From positions 1 through 6,487 of the forward strand of contig JBNKPL010000112.1 of the NCBI GenBank assembly GCA_050295355.1: a DNA stretch of 6,487 bases, read 5' to 3'. Under the pieces are notes generated by a model. It was not told the DNA's origin. It made no database searches and was given only the letters and a program-made list of their open reading frames with translations. Shown in pieces: positions 1 to 6,487 of the stretch. The DNA comes from CBFDBF01 sp050295355 (lineage in GTDB: Bacteria; Pseudomonadota; Gammaproteobacteria; Chromatiales; Chromatiaceae). A program made the translations under genes and the position numbers. Every line of letters starts with the position of its first letter. Position 1 is the stretch's first letter.

Positions 1-51
1 ATCGCCCAGGACGCCCTGGATGCCCTCGGGACCGAAGGGGTGGTTCACTAG
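1..51 (+). CDS. C-terminal tail of an unidentified plus-strand gene (partial)
   Basis: Frame 1 is open from the first base and ends in TAG at 49-51, giving the tail IAQDALDALGTEGVVH. Thirteen of the 16 sense codons end in G or C, as in the real genes of this window, which is why I treat it as the end of a true coding sequence. The gene would start left of the window and converge on the minus-strand operon, with 140 bp between the two stop codons. The tail carries no recognisable motif and I cannot assign a function. It could also be a chance open stretch, since only 16 codons are visible. Confidence 0.45.
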   Translation: MAQDALDALGTEGVVH

Positions 52-102
52 CCGCTATGGCCGCCTATGTAGCGTCACTTGGCCGATCTAAATATTATCC
101 TA

Positions 103-182
103 GCCACAGAGAACACAGGGTTCACAGAGAATGTACATGCACACAGAGGCTTATCCTCTGTGCGCTCTGCGGCCTCCGCGGC
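103..182. repeat. Imperfect inverted repeat with CACAGAG-like units, in the convergent intergenic gap
   Basis: Two 28-nt arms, 103-130 and 155-182, are reverse complements at 19 of 28 positions and are separated by 24 nt. As minus-strand RNA, five of the nine mismatches become G-U pairs, so 24 of 28 positions can pair. As plus-strand RNA, 21 of 28 can pair. A second, perfect 8-bp hairpin (142-149 with 155-162, loop CTTAT) uses part of the right arm and would compete with the long stem. The unit CACAGAG(A/G) occurs at 105-112, 123-130 and 142-149, and inverted at 155-162. From memory, repeats rich in CACAGAG and CTCTGTG recur between genes in many high-GC bacterial genomes, so this is probably a dispersed intergenic element. 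It may stabilise the 3' end of the operon mRNA or aid termination, but no U-run follows it. Confidence 0.7.
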
Positions 183-191
183 AATAGATCT

Positions 192-1109
192 CTAACCGGT
201 CAGCCAGCCGAACCAGAGCGGCAGGGTGATGAGGCTCAACAGGGTGGAGACAAAGACCGCCGCCGCATACAGACCCGAATCAAGGCCGTAGCGGTCACAC
301 AACACCACCCCCAGCACCATGGTGGGCATGGCCGCCTCCAGGGTGATCGCCGCCTGCAGATCAGCGCTCAAACCACCCCAGGCCACCACCGCCCAGGCCA
401 CGGCGGGCAAAAGTATGAGCTGGATCAGTACTACCGGCGCCAGTAGAAACAGACGATCCACACGCAAGGTATCCCAGCGCAGCCCCATGCCGAGGGCGAT
501 GAGCATCAGCGGCGGCACCGTCAGCGCCAGCTTCTCCAGCACCCCGGCGAACCAGGGATGGAGCGGCGCCCCAGCCAGATTGAGCGCCACACCCGCCACG
601 GCCGCCCACAGGGGCGGCACCCGCAACAGCGCGCGCAGGGGAGATTCGCCGTCACCCTTTCCGCCATGGGAGCGCGCCAGCAGGATGCCCACGCTGAGCA
701 GCAGCGGGGTACAGGCGAACAGGTCGTATTGAATGGCCACGCTGCGCGCCCAGGGGCCCAACGTCTCCTCCAGCACAGGCAGGCCGAGGTAGGTGGCGTT
801 GGGCCATCCCGCGGCCAGCACCAGGGCGCCCACCACCGCGGAGGGCTGTCGCCACAGGGCGTAGATCCCCTTGCTCAAACCCGCGCCCAACAACACCGTA
901 AGCGCGGCCACCCCGGCAATCCACAGGGAGTCGGTGCCCAGCGGCGCACGCCACAACACCAGCAGCACCAGCGCCGGCAGCAGCAGCACGAACACCAGAC
1001 TGGTGAGGGATTGGCGCAGCTTGTCCGCATCCAGCCCCATGGGGCGCAGCAGGCGCCAGCCGATGCCGCACAGCAGGAGCAGGGCCATCTGGCCTAAAAC
1101 CGCCAACAT
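192..1109 (-). CDS. AEC-family (auxin efflux carrier type) membrane permease
   Basis: This 305-residue, very hydrophobic protein fits the Mem_trans/AEC family of secondary carriers in size and layout. About ten membrane segments can be drawn, roughly at residues 4-22, 36-53, 62-83, 91-112, 124-146, 166-182, 196-212, 219-244, 255-272 and 280-303, in two halves separated by a hydrophilic loop near 147-163 (SHGGKGDGES). Family-like motifs are NATYLGLPVL at 104-113 and MPTMVLGVVL at 261-270, each in the unwound-helix region of its half. Characterised bacterial relatives are linked to dicarboxylates such as malate or malonate, but no substrate can be assigned here. The ATG is supported by a strong GGAGGAG Shine-Dalgarno 8 nt upstream, which lies inside the end of trkH. 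The trkH stop is 4 nt before this start, so it is very likely the last gene of the same operon. The stop is TAG. Confidence 0.88.
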   Translation of the reverse strand: MLAVLGQMALLLLCGIGWRLLRPMGLDADKLRQSLTSLVFVLLLPALVLLVLWRAPLGTDSLWIAGVAALTVLLGAGLSKGIYALWRQPSAVVGALVLAAGWPNATYLGLPVLEETLGPWARSVAIQYDLFACTPLLLSVGILLARSHGGKGDGESPLRALLRVPPLWAAVAGVALNLAGAPLHPWFAGVLEKLALTVPPLMLIALGMGLRWDTLRVDRLFLLAPVVLIQLILLPAVAWAVVAWGGLSADLQAAITLEAAMPTMVLGVVLCDRYGLDSGLYAAAVFVSTLLSLITLPLWFGWLTG

Positions 1110-1113
1110 GGCG

Positions 1114-2565
1114 TTATCTCCTCCAGTAGGCGGGCGACAGAATTACCAGCAGGGTGAAGATCTCCAGCCGCCCCAACAGCATGGCGAAACAGAGAATCCA
1201 TTTGGCGGGATCATTGAGCGCCGCGTAGTTGGAACCCACCGATCCCAGGCCCGGCCCGAGGTTGTTGATGGAGGCGGCAACGGCGGAGAAGGCGGTCATC
1301 AGATCCAGGCCCGTGAGGGCCAGGGCCAGATACATGATGGTAAAGCTGCCCACATAGAGGGCGAAAAAGCCCCACACCGCGTCCACCACCCGTTGATCGA
1401 TGATCTTGCCCCCCACCATAACCGGGATCTGGGCGTTGGGGTGAATCAGACGGCTGATCTCGCGCAGTCCCTGTTTGATTAACAGCAGAAAACGGATCAC
1501 CTTGATGCCGCCGCCGGTGGAACCGGCGCAGCCGCCGACGAAACTGGTGAACAACAGGGTAATGGCGATAAAGCCGGGCCATTGGGAGTAGTCGGCGGTG
1601 GTGAATCCGGCGGTGGTGCCGATGGAGACCGCCTGGAAGATGCCGCGGATGATCGCCTTGCCCCAGTCGTTGTAGGTGTGCATACCGTGCAGCGCCAGGG
1701 TGGCCACCAGGGAGACGATCAGCAGCAGCCCCAGATAGTAGCGGAACTCCGCATCCTGAAGATAGACCCGCGGATTCCTGCCGCGCCAGGCCACGAAGTG
1801 GAGGGCGAAATTGGCCCCGGACAGCAGAAGAAAAACCACCGCGACCATTTCAATAAGCGCACTGTTAAAAAAGCCCATACTGGCGTCATGGGTGGAGAAA
1901 CCGCCGATGGCGATGGTGGAGAAGGCGTGACTCACGGCGTCGAAGGGGGTCATTCCCACCAGCCAATAGGCCACTCCGCAGGCCACCGTCAGGCTGAGAT
2001 AGATATACCACAGCGCCTTGGCGGTCTCGGTGATACGGGGCGTCAGCTTGGCGTCCTTCAAGGGCCCCGGGGTCTCCGCCTTGTAGAGCTGCAGACCGCC
2101 GATCCGCAGCATTGGCAGCACCGCCACCGCCAGCACGATGATCCCCATGCCACCCAGCCATTGCAGTTGTTGCCGGTAGAAAAGCACGGAACGGGGCAAC
2201 TGGTCGAGTCCGACGATCACGGTGGCGCCGGTGGTGGTGAGTCCCGAAATGGACTCAAACACCGAATCGGTAAGGGACATGTGCGGGGTATGCGCCAGCA
2301 TGAAGGGCAGCGAGCCGGTCAGGCCGAGCGCGGTCCAGAACATCACCACCACCATAAACCCGTCCCGCATACGCAGATCCTGCTGACACCGCCGTACTGG
2401 CAGCCAGCAAAAAGCGCCCAGCAGGAAGGTGATGACGAAGGCGGCGATAAAGGCGTTCTCCGCCCCCTGCTGATACCAGGCGGACACCAGCAGGGGCGTC
2501 AGCATGGTGAGGCTGAACAGCATCAACAGAATGCCGAGGATCTTTTGAACGACTTTCAGTTGCAT
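1114..2565 (-). CDS. trkH: TrkH, membrane subunit of the Trk potassium uptake system
   Basis: This 483-residue protein has the same length as E. coli TrkH and the same N-terminal pattern, with a first membrane helix at about 8-30. It is an inner-membrane K+ translocator of the SKT superfamily, built of four M1-P-M2 repeats. All four selectivity-filter loops are visible: TTTGATV (110-116), AIGGFST (219-225), TTAGFTT (317-323) and INNLGPG (433-439). The glycine-rich gate loop GGCAGSTGGGIK (344-355) follows the third filter, and the conserved Arg of the last M2 region is R466 in LLGRLEIF. The gene starts 14 nt after the trkA stop with only a weak GGCGG ribosome site, so its translation may depend on trkA. 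The start is fixed by the N-terminal match to the family. The final codons AGG AGA TAA supply the ribosome site of the next gene. Nothing looks broken. Confidence 0.97.
   Translation of the reverse strand: MQLKVVQKILGILLMLFSLTMLTPLLVSAWYQQGAENAFIAAFVITFLLGAFCWLPVRRCQQDLRMRDGFMVVVMFWTALGLTGSLPFMLAHTPHMSLTDSVFESISGLTTTGATVIVGLDQLPRSVLFYRQQLQWLGGMGIIVLAVAVLPMLRIGGLQLYKAETPGPLKDAKLTPRITETAKALWYIYLSLTVACGVAYWLVGMTPFDAVSHAFSTIAIGGFSTHDASMGFFNSALIEMVAVVFLLLSGANFALHFVAWRGRNPRVYLQDAEFRYYLGLLLIVSLVATLALHGMHTYNDWGKAIIRGIFQAVSIGTTAGFTTADYSQWPGFIAITLLFTSFVGGCAGSTGGGIKVIRFLLLIKQGLREISRLIHPNAQIPVMVGGKIIDQRVVDAVWGFFALYVGSFTIMYLALALTGLDLMTAFSAVAASINNLGPGLGSVGSNYAALNDPAKWILCFAMLLGRLEIFTLLVILSPAYWRR
1118..1124 (-). 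promoter_or_regulatory. Shine-Dalgarno for the AEC permease, inside the trkH 3' end
   Basis: Read on the minus strand the sequence is GGAGGAG, followed by 8 nt and then ATG at 1109-1107. It is formed by the last sense codons of trkH (TGG AGG AGA, then TAA). Ribosomes finishing trkH therefore cover the site, which is the classic arrangement for translational coupling. It also decides the permease start. Confidence 0.85.
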
Positions 2566-2579
2566 TTAACCGCCGCGTT

Positions 2580-3953
2580 TCACAGCCGATTGGCTCCCAC
2601 CTCGAACAGCCGCTCCACCTCGGGTATCCGGCTCTTGTCGATCAGGAACAGGATCAGATGGTCGTTCGACTCCACCACCGTATCGTGGTGGGCAATCAGC
2701 ACCTCTTCCCCGCGCACGATGGCCCCGATATTGGTGCCCGGCGGCAGTTTGATCTCCTCAATGGCGCGCCCCACCACTTGCGAACTATCCCGGTCGCCGT
2801 GGGCCACCGCCTCGATGGCTTCCGCCGCTCCGCGGCGCAGGGAGTGGACATTGGCCACATCGCCCCGCCGCACATAGGTCAGGAGGGTGCCGATGGTCAC
2901 CTGCTGGGGTGAGATGGCGACATCAATGGAACTGCTCTCCACCAGCTCCACGTAGGCCGCCCGGTTGATCAGCGCCATCACATTGCGGGCCCCCAGCTGT
3001 TTGGCCAGCATGGCGGCGAGGATATTGGCCTCGTCATCGTTGGTGATGGCGCAGAACACATCGGCGTTCTCGATGTTCTCCTCCAGCAACAGATCCTCGT
3101 CGGCGGCATTGCCGTGCAACACAATGCTCTTCTTCAGCTCCTCCGAGATGAACTTGGCGCGTTCCCGGTCCCTTTCGATCACCTTCACCTGATACTGCTT
3201 TTCCATGCTCTGGGCCAGACGGAAACCGATGTTGCCGCCGCCGGCGATGATCAGCCGTTTGAACGGCTTCTCCTGCCTCCGCAGCTCACTCATCACCGCG
3301 CGGATATTCTCCTTGGCGGCGAGAAAAAACACCTCGTCGTCCGCCTCAATAATGGTGTCGCCCTTGGGCCGGATCGCCTTGTCCTTGCGGTAAATGGCGG
3401 CCACCCGCGCCTCCAGGTCCGGCATGCGGTCATAGAGGGTGCGCAACTCCTTGCCCACCAGCGGCCCGCCGTAATAGGCCCGCACCGCCACCAGCCGCAC
3501 CCGGCCCTCGGTGAAATCGAGCACCTGGAGGGCGCCCGGAAATTCGATCACCCGGGTGATGTAATCGGTGACCAGTTGCTCGGGACTGATCAGCACATCG
3601 ATGGGCATGGCCTCATCGCTGAACAACTCCGGGTGACGGGTGAAGTTCTGCGCCCGCACGCGCGCCACCTTGGTGGGAATCTTGAACAGGGTATAGGCGA
3701 CCTGACAGGCCACCATGTTGGTTTCGTCGCTGTTGGTTACGGCGAGGATCATATCCGCATTCGCCGCTCCCGCCTGCCGCAGAACCTCGGGATGGGCGCC
3801 ATGTCCCAGCACCGTCCGCAGATCGAGCCGGTCCTGCAGTTTACGCAACAGCTCGGGGTCCTGATCCACCACCGTGATGTCATTGGCCTCGGAGACCAGA
3901 TTGTCGGCTACCGAGGAGCCTACCTGCCCAGCGCCCAGAATGATGATCTTCAT
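2580..3953 (-). CDS. trkA: TrkA, NAD-binding regulatory (RCK) subunit of the Trk potassium system
   Basis: This 457-residue protein has the two-fold RCK architecture and length of proteobacterial TrkA. TrkA_N 1 (about 1-120) has the Rossmann motif GAGQVG at 7-12 and an acidic D30 at the end of the second strand. TrkA_C 1 spans about 145-225. TrkA_N 2 (about 232-350) has GGGNIG at 238-243 and E260, and TrkA_C 2 spans about 370-453. Both nucleotide sites look intact. TrkA is a peripheral cytoplasmic protein that binds NAD(H) and other nucleotides and gates TrkH. The start is supported by the GAGQVG strand beginning at residue 2, and a modest AAGAG ribosome site lies 6 nt before the ATG. It sits between ntrX (41-nt gap) and trkH (14-nt gap). 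In E. coli, TrkA is inhibited by the unphosphorylated nitrogen-PTS protein PtsN. The link to ntrYX here fits a K+/nitrogen connection but does not prove one. Confidence 0.97.
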   Translation of the reverse strand: MKIIILGAGQVGSSVADNLVSEANDITVVDQDPELLRKLQDRLDLRTVLGHGAHPEVLRQAGAANADMILAVTNSDETNMVACQVAYTLFKIPTKVARVRAQNFTRHPELFSDEAMPIDVLISPEQLVTDYITRVIEFPGALQVLDFTEGRVRLVAVRAYYGGPLVGKELRTLYDRMPDLEARVAAIYRKDKAIRPKGDTIIEADDEVFFLAAKENIRAVMSELRRQEKPFKRLIIAGGGNIGFRLAQSMEKQYQVKVIERDRERAKFISEELKKSIVLHGNAADEDLLLEENIENADVFCAITNDDEANILAAMLAKQLGARNVMALINRAAYVELVESSSIDVAISPQQVTIGTLLTYVRRGDVANVHSLRRGAAEAIEAVAHGDRDSSQVVGRAIEEIKLPPGTNIGAIVRGEEVLIAHHDTVVESNDHLILFLIDKSRIPEVERLFEVGANRL

Positions 3954-3994
3954 TGTTTACTCTTGACCACTCTGACTATAGGAATAGGCCAACC

Positions 3995-5362
3995 CTACTT
4001 TCGCTGCTTGACGTCGATCCCCAGCGATTTGAGCTTGCGGTAGAGATGGGTGCGCTCCATCTCCGCCTCCTGCGCGGCCAGCCCCACATTACCCTCATGC
4101 TTGTTTAGCTGATACTCCAGATAGGCCCGTTCGAACTCCTCGCGCGCGGCGCGCAAGGGTTGATCGAAGGAGAAGGGCAGTTCGGCCCCGCTCTCGGCGG
4201 CCAGCTTGCCGCCGCCGATGGTGTTCTGCACCTCGCCCTGGGTGATGTCGTCTCCCGCTCCCAGAATAAGCAGGCGCTGCACCATATTCTTCAGCTCCCG
4301 CACGTTGCCCGGCCAGGGGTAGTTGCGCAGGAAATTCTGCGCCCCGACGCTGAAATGGCGGTAGTTCAGCTTGTCGTGGGCGACAAAAAAATCCACGTAG
4401 TAGTTGAGCAGGTCCGGCAGATCGTCGATATGATCCCGCAACGCCGGGATCTGCAGCGGCACCACATTAAGGTGGTAGAACAGGTCCTCCCGGAACCGGC
4501 CCTCCTTCACCTCCCGCTCCAGATCGTGTTTGGTGGCGGCGATGATGCGCACGTCGATCTGCACTGGCTCGGTTCCGCCCACCCGGGTGAAGGAGCCGGT
4601 ATCCAGCGCGCCCAGCAACTGGTTCTGGGCCTCCATCTCCATATCGGCCACCTCATCCAGGAACAGGGTGCCGCCACGGGCCTGCTCCAGGGCGCCGTAA
4701 TGGATACGGTCTCCATCTTCGCTGCCGAACAGCTCGCGCCCGGAGTTGCCCTTGGTGATGGAGGAAACCCCGATATCCACGAAGGGCCGGTCATGGCGGG
4801 CGCTCTGGCTGTGCAGATAGCGGGCGAAAGTCTCGCGGCCGCTGCCCGGCTCGCCGGTGATCAGCACCCAGGTGTCGTGCTGCGCCAGCCGCTTCACCTG
4901 TTCGCGCAGCCGCTGCATCACCGCGCTCTTGCCCGCGGGCTCCACCACATGCAGGGTCTGGCGCCGCAGGCCGATATTCTCCTGCTGCAGCTTGTCCTTC
5001 TCCAGCGCGCGCTCCACGGTGAGCAGCAGCTTGGCCAGGGAGAGGGGCTTCTCCAGGAAGTCGTAGGCCCCCAGGCGGGTGGCCTCCACCGCTGTCTCCA
5101 CCGTGCCGTGACCGGACATCATGATGATGGGACAGGGCAGCCCCTCGTCCTCCGACCACTCTTTGAGCAGGGTGATGCCGTCCACGTCCGGCATCCAGAT
5201 ATCCAGCAGCACCAGATCGGGACGGCGTTCGCGCAGGGCGGCGCGGGCGGCCTCGCCGTTCTCCGCCGTCACCACCGCATACTGCTCATCCTCCAGAATC
5301 TCCTTGACCAGATTCCGGATGTCCGGCTCATCATCCACCACAAGGACATGCGGCGCTTTCAT
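3995..5362 (-). CDS. ntrX: NtrX-type response regulator with a divergent AAA+ domain
   Basis: This 455-residue protein has three domains. The receiver (about 4-118) is intact: D10, D11, phospho-acceptor D54, S83 and K105. The AAA+ domain (about 142-365) keeps Walker B (GTLFLDEV, D236-E237) and sensor II (R355 in WPGNVREL). It is abnormal elsewhere. Walker A reads GEPGSGRE, with R176 where Lys is expected. Sensor I reads ATKHD, with K278 where Asn or His is usual. The arginine-finger region reads FREDLFYHL, with H297 for the second Arg. The GAFTGA sigma-54 contact loop is missing between ELFG (210-213) and GALEQA (223-228). A Fis-type helix-turn-helix lies at about 408-448. Alphaproteobacterial NtrX also lacks GAFTGA and has been linked to sigma-70 promoters, so I infer DNA-binding regulation without sigma-54 remodelling. 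The ATG overlaps the ntrY stop by 1 nt (TAATG), and GAGGGG lies 7 nt upstream. The stop is TAG. Confidence 0.9.
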   Translation of the reverse strand: MKAPHVLVVDDEPDIRNLVKEILEDEQYAVVTAENGEAARAALRERRPDLVLLDIWMPDVDGITLLKEWSEDEGLPCPIIMMSGHGTVETAVEATRLGAYDFLEKPLSLAKLLLTVERALEKDKLQQENIGLRRQTLHVVEPAGKSAVMQRLREQVKRLAQHDTWVLITGEPGSGRETFARYLHSQSARHDRPFVDIGVSSITKGNSGRELFGSEDGDRIHYGALEQARGGTLFLDEVADMEMEAQNQLLGALDTGSFTRVGGTEPVQIDVRIIAATKHDLEREVKEGRFREDLFYHLNVVPLQIPALRDHIDDLPDLLNYYVDFFVAHDKLNYRHFSVGAQNFLRNYPWPGNVRELKNMVQRLLILGAGDDITQGEVQNTIGGGKLAAESGAELPFSFDQPLRAAREEFERAYLEYQLNKHEGNVGLAAQEAEMERTHLYRKLKSLGIDVKQRK

Positions 5363-6487
5363 TAGATTTCCCCTCTCACTTCCGGGCCGGGCAGCGTACT
5401 GCAGGCCGGCCCGCCTTCAACACCGTCTCCCAGTACCGGCAGACGCAGGATTACACAGGCCCCGCCCTGGGGGCAGTTTTCGGCCCAGATCATACCCCCA
5501 TGCTCCTCAACAATCTTCTTTACAATCGCCAATCCCAGCCCGGTGCCCTTGGCCTTCTTGGTGACATAGGGTTCAAACAGGTGATTGGGGTTTTCATCCC
5601 CGAATCCCGGCCCATTGTCCAGCACCTGGATCTCCACGAAACGGCAGTCCGCCTCCTGCTTTTGCCGGCTGGTCACTTCCACCCGGCCATCCTCGCTGTC
5701 CGCGATGGCCTCCTGGGCGTTCTTTACCAGATTATGCACCACCTGGCGCAGACGTACCGGGTCCGCCTCGATCCGCGCCTCTTCCGCCTCCAGGGAGACC
5801 TCGAAGTGGGGGATGTTACCCCCGGTACGGTACAGATCCAGCACCTCGGACAAGAACTCGTCCAGTTGTACCGGCTGGGGATTCATCTTGGGCGGGCGGG
5901 CGTAGTCGGAGAAGGCGTTGACCATCGCCTTCATCGCCTCCACCTGCTGCACAATGGTGTGGGTGGCGCGATCCAGCACCGCCCCGTCCTCCTGCGGCAT
6001 CTTGCCCAGGTACTTGTGCCGCAGGCGCTCGGCGGAGAGCTGGATCGGAGTCAGGGGGTTCTTGATCTCATGGGCGAGGCGGCGCGCCACCTCGCCCCAG
6101 GCGGATTCCCGCTGCGCCCGGATCAGGGCGGTGATATCGTCGAACACCACCACCTGGCCGGCGCGCCCCTCCTCCGGACTCACCAGCGGAGTGCTGCGGC
6201 ACAGTAGCACCTGCCGCCCCTCACTGCCGTAGAGCGTCACCTCCTGCCGCCACTCCTCCGCACTCTCGGTAATGGGCGTCCGGATCACCTCCACCAGCTG
6301 GCTCAACTGCTGGGAGCCGACGGCCAGGGAGTCCAGCGATTTACCCACATAATCAGAAAGATCGAACTGCAGGATCTCACTGGCGGCCCCGTTGGCGGTG
6401 CGCAGACAGTTATCGAGATCGAAGGTCATCACCCCTGAAGAGAGATGGCTGAGCACGGTCTGCAGATAGGCGCGCTGGGCCTCCACC
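5362..6487 (-). CDS. ntrY: NtrY-type sensor histidine kinase, C-terminal part (5' end outside the window)
   Basis: About 374 residues are visible, and the reading frame runs off the right edge. The GTG at 6486-6484 is probably an internal Val codon, since NtrY proteins are usually around 700 residues with N-terminal membrane helices and a HAMP domain that are not in view. A PAS domain covers about 10-115 (SSGVMTFD, then VVVFDDIT). The HisKA helix has the NtrY-like motif HEIKNPLTPIQLSAERLR, with H139 as the phospho-acceptor. The HATPase_c domain has the N box (N252, N256), G1 DNGPGF (290-295), F box FEPY (304-307) and G2 GTGLGLA (314-320). All catalytic motifs look intact, so it should autophosphorylate and pass phosphate to NtrX, whose start codon overlaps its stop. 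A short tail of about 20 residues after the kinase core is rich in Gly and Pro, and its last codons form the ntrX ribosome site. The signal sensed cannot be read from this part. Confidence 0.93.
   Translation of the reverse strand, partial: VEAQRAYLQTVLSHLSSGVMTFDLDNCLRTANGAASEILQFDLSDYVGKSLDSLAVGSQQLSQLVEVIRTPITESAEEWRQEVTLYGSEGRQVLLCRSTPLVSPEEGRAGQVVVFDDITALIRAQRESAWGEVARRLAHEIKNPLTPIQLSAERLRHKYLGKMPQEDGAVLDRATHTIVQQVEAMKAMVNAFSDYARPPKMNPQPVQLDEFLSEVLDLYRTGGNIPHFEVSLEAEEARIEADPVRLRQVVHNLVKNAQEAIADSEDGRVEVTSRQKQEADCRFVEIQVLDNGPGFGDENPNHLFEPYVTKKAKGTGLGLAIVKKIVEEHGGMIWAENCPQGGACVILRLPVLGDGVEGGPACSTLPGPEVRGEI
5370..5375 (-). promoter_or_regulatory. Shine-Dalgarno for ntrX, inside the ntrY 3' end
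   Basis: On the minus strand GAGGGG lies 7 nt before the ATG at 5362-5360, within the last codons of ntrY. Together with the TAATG stop/start overlap it indicates coupled translation of kinase and regulator. It also supports this ATG as the true start. Confidence 0.75.

Noticed and set aside
105..162. CRISPR-like or tandem direct repeat made of CACAGAGA units
   Set aside because: The units are only 7-8 nt, irregularly spaced and partly inverted, with no spacers of constant length.
103..182. Canonical rho-independent terminator for the operon or for the convergent gene
   Set aside because: The stem is long and imperfect, and no run of T follows it on either strand (the minus side continues with GGCTAGGATAATATTT). 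Termination remains possible but is not shown.
57..446. Plus-strand open frame beginning in the intergenic gap
   Set aside because: It runs through the inverted repeat and then antisense to the permease. The product is Arg/Gln/His-rich with no recognisable domain and no clear ribosome site.
1582..2877. Long plus-strand open frame (431 codons) opposite trkH and the end of trkA
   Set aside because: It is antisense to two clearly recognised genes. Its translation is rich in Gly, His, Gln and Arg with no family resemblance, as expected of a shadow frame in high-GC DNA.
3954..3994. Possible promoter between ntrX and trkA (TATAGT on the minus strand at 3980-3975)
   Set aside because: No acceptable -35 hexamer is found at 16-18 bp spacing, and the -10-like match would lie very close to the trkA start. 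A single-hexamer match is not enough.
4160..5365. Plus-strand open frame (401 codons) opposite ntrX
   Set aside because: It lies entirely over ntrX and has a low-complexity His/Gln/Leu-rich product with no motif. The same reasoning rejects the plus-strand frame at 3114-4043 opposite trkA.
6484..6486. GTG as the start codon of the sensor kinase
   Set aside because: The frame is still open at the window edge. Starting here would leave a PAS-kinase without the membrane and HAMP parts expected of NtrY, so it is most likely an internal Val codon.

Overview
The window is high-GC DNA with strongly GC-biased third codon positions. It is almost fully coding and carries five tightly packed genes, all on the minus strand. 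In transcription order (right to left) they are an ntrY-type sensor kinase cut by the window edge, an ntrX-type response regulator, trkA, trkH and an AEC-family permease. Protein lengths and features are proteobacterial: TrkA and TrkH are close to the E. coli proteins in length, and ntrYX lies directly before the trk genes. My best guess is a gammaproteobacterium, but I cannot name the genus from sequence alone.

Layout. 1-51 is the last 17 codons of an unidentified plus-strand gene that converges on the cluster. 52-191 is the only sizeable intergenic stretch (140 bp) and is largely filled by an imperfect inverted repeat (103-182) built from CACAGAG-like units. 192-1109 encodes the permease, 1114-2565 TrkH, 2580-3953 TrkA, 3995-5362 NtrX, and 5362-6487 the C-terminal part of NtrY. 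Junctions are a 1-nt overlap (ntrY/ntrX), 41 nt (ntrX/trkA), 14 nt (trkA/trkH) and 4 nt (trkH/permease), which suggests one operon with its promoter to the right of the window. I see no convincing internal promoter.

How the genes work together. NtrY (membrane kinase) should phosphorylate NtrX at Asp54. TrkA (cytosolic RCK/NAD-binding subunit) gates TrkH (membrane K+ channel-like subunit) to form the Trk potassium-uptake system. Linkage of ntrYX to trkA is known in other proteobacteria and suggests co-ordination of the sensory pathway with K+ homeostasis. The permease is translationally coupled to trkH: its Shine-Dalgarno sequence is formed by the last trkH codons. Its substrate is unknown.

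The most interesting feature is NtrX. It has an intact receiver and Fis-type DNA-binding end. Its central AAA+ domain lacks the GAFTGA loop that contacts sigma-54. It also has non-canonical residues at three ATPase positions: Walker A Lys to Arg, sensor I Asn to Lys, and an arginine-finger Arg to His. It is therefore probably not a conventional sigma-54 activator and may not be an active ATPase. I found no evidence of a wholly new system, mobile element, CRISPR array or RNA gene.
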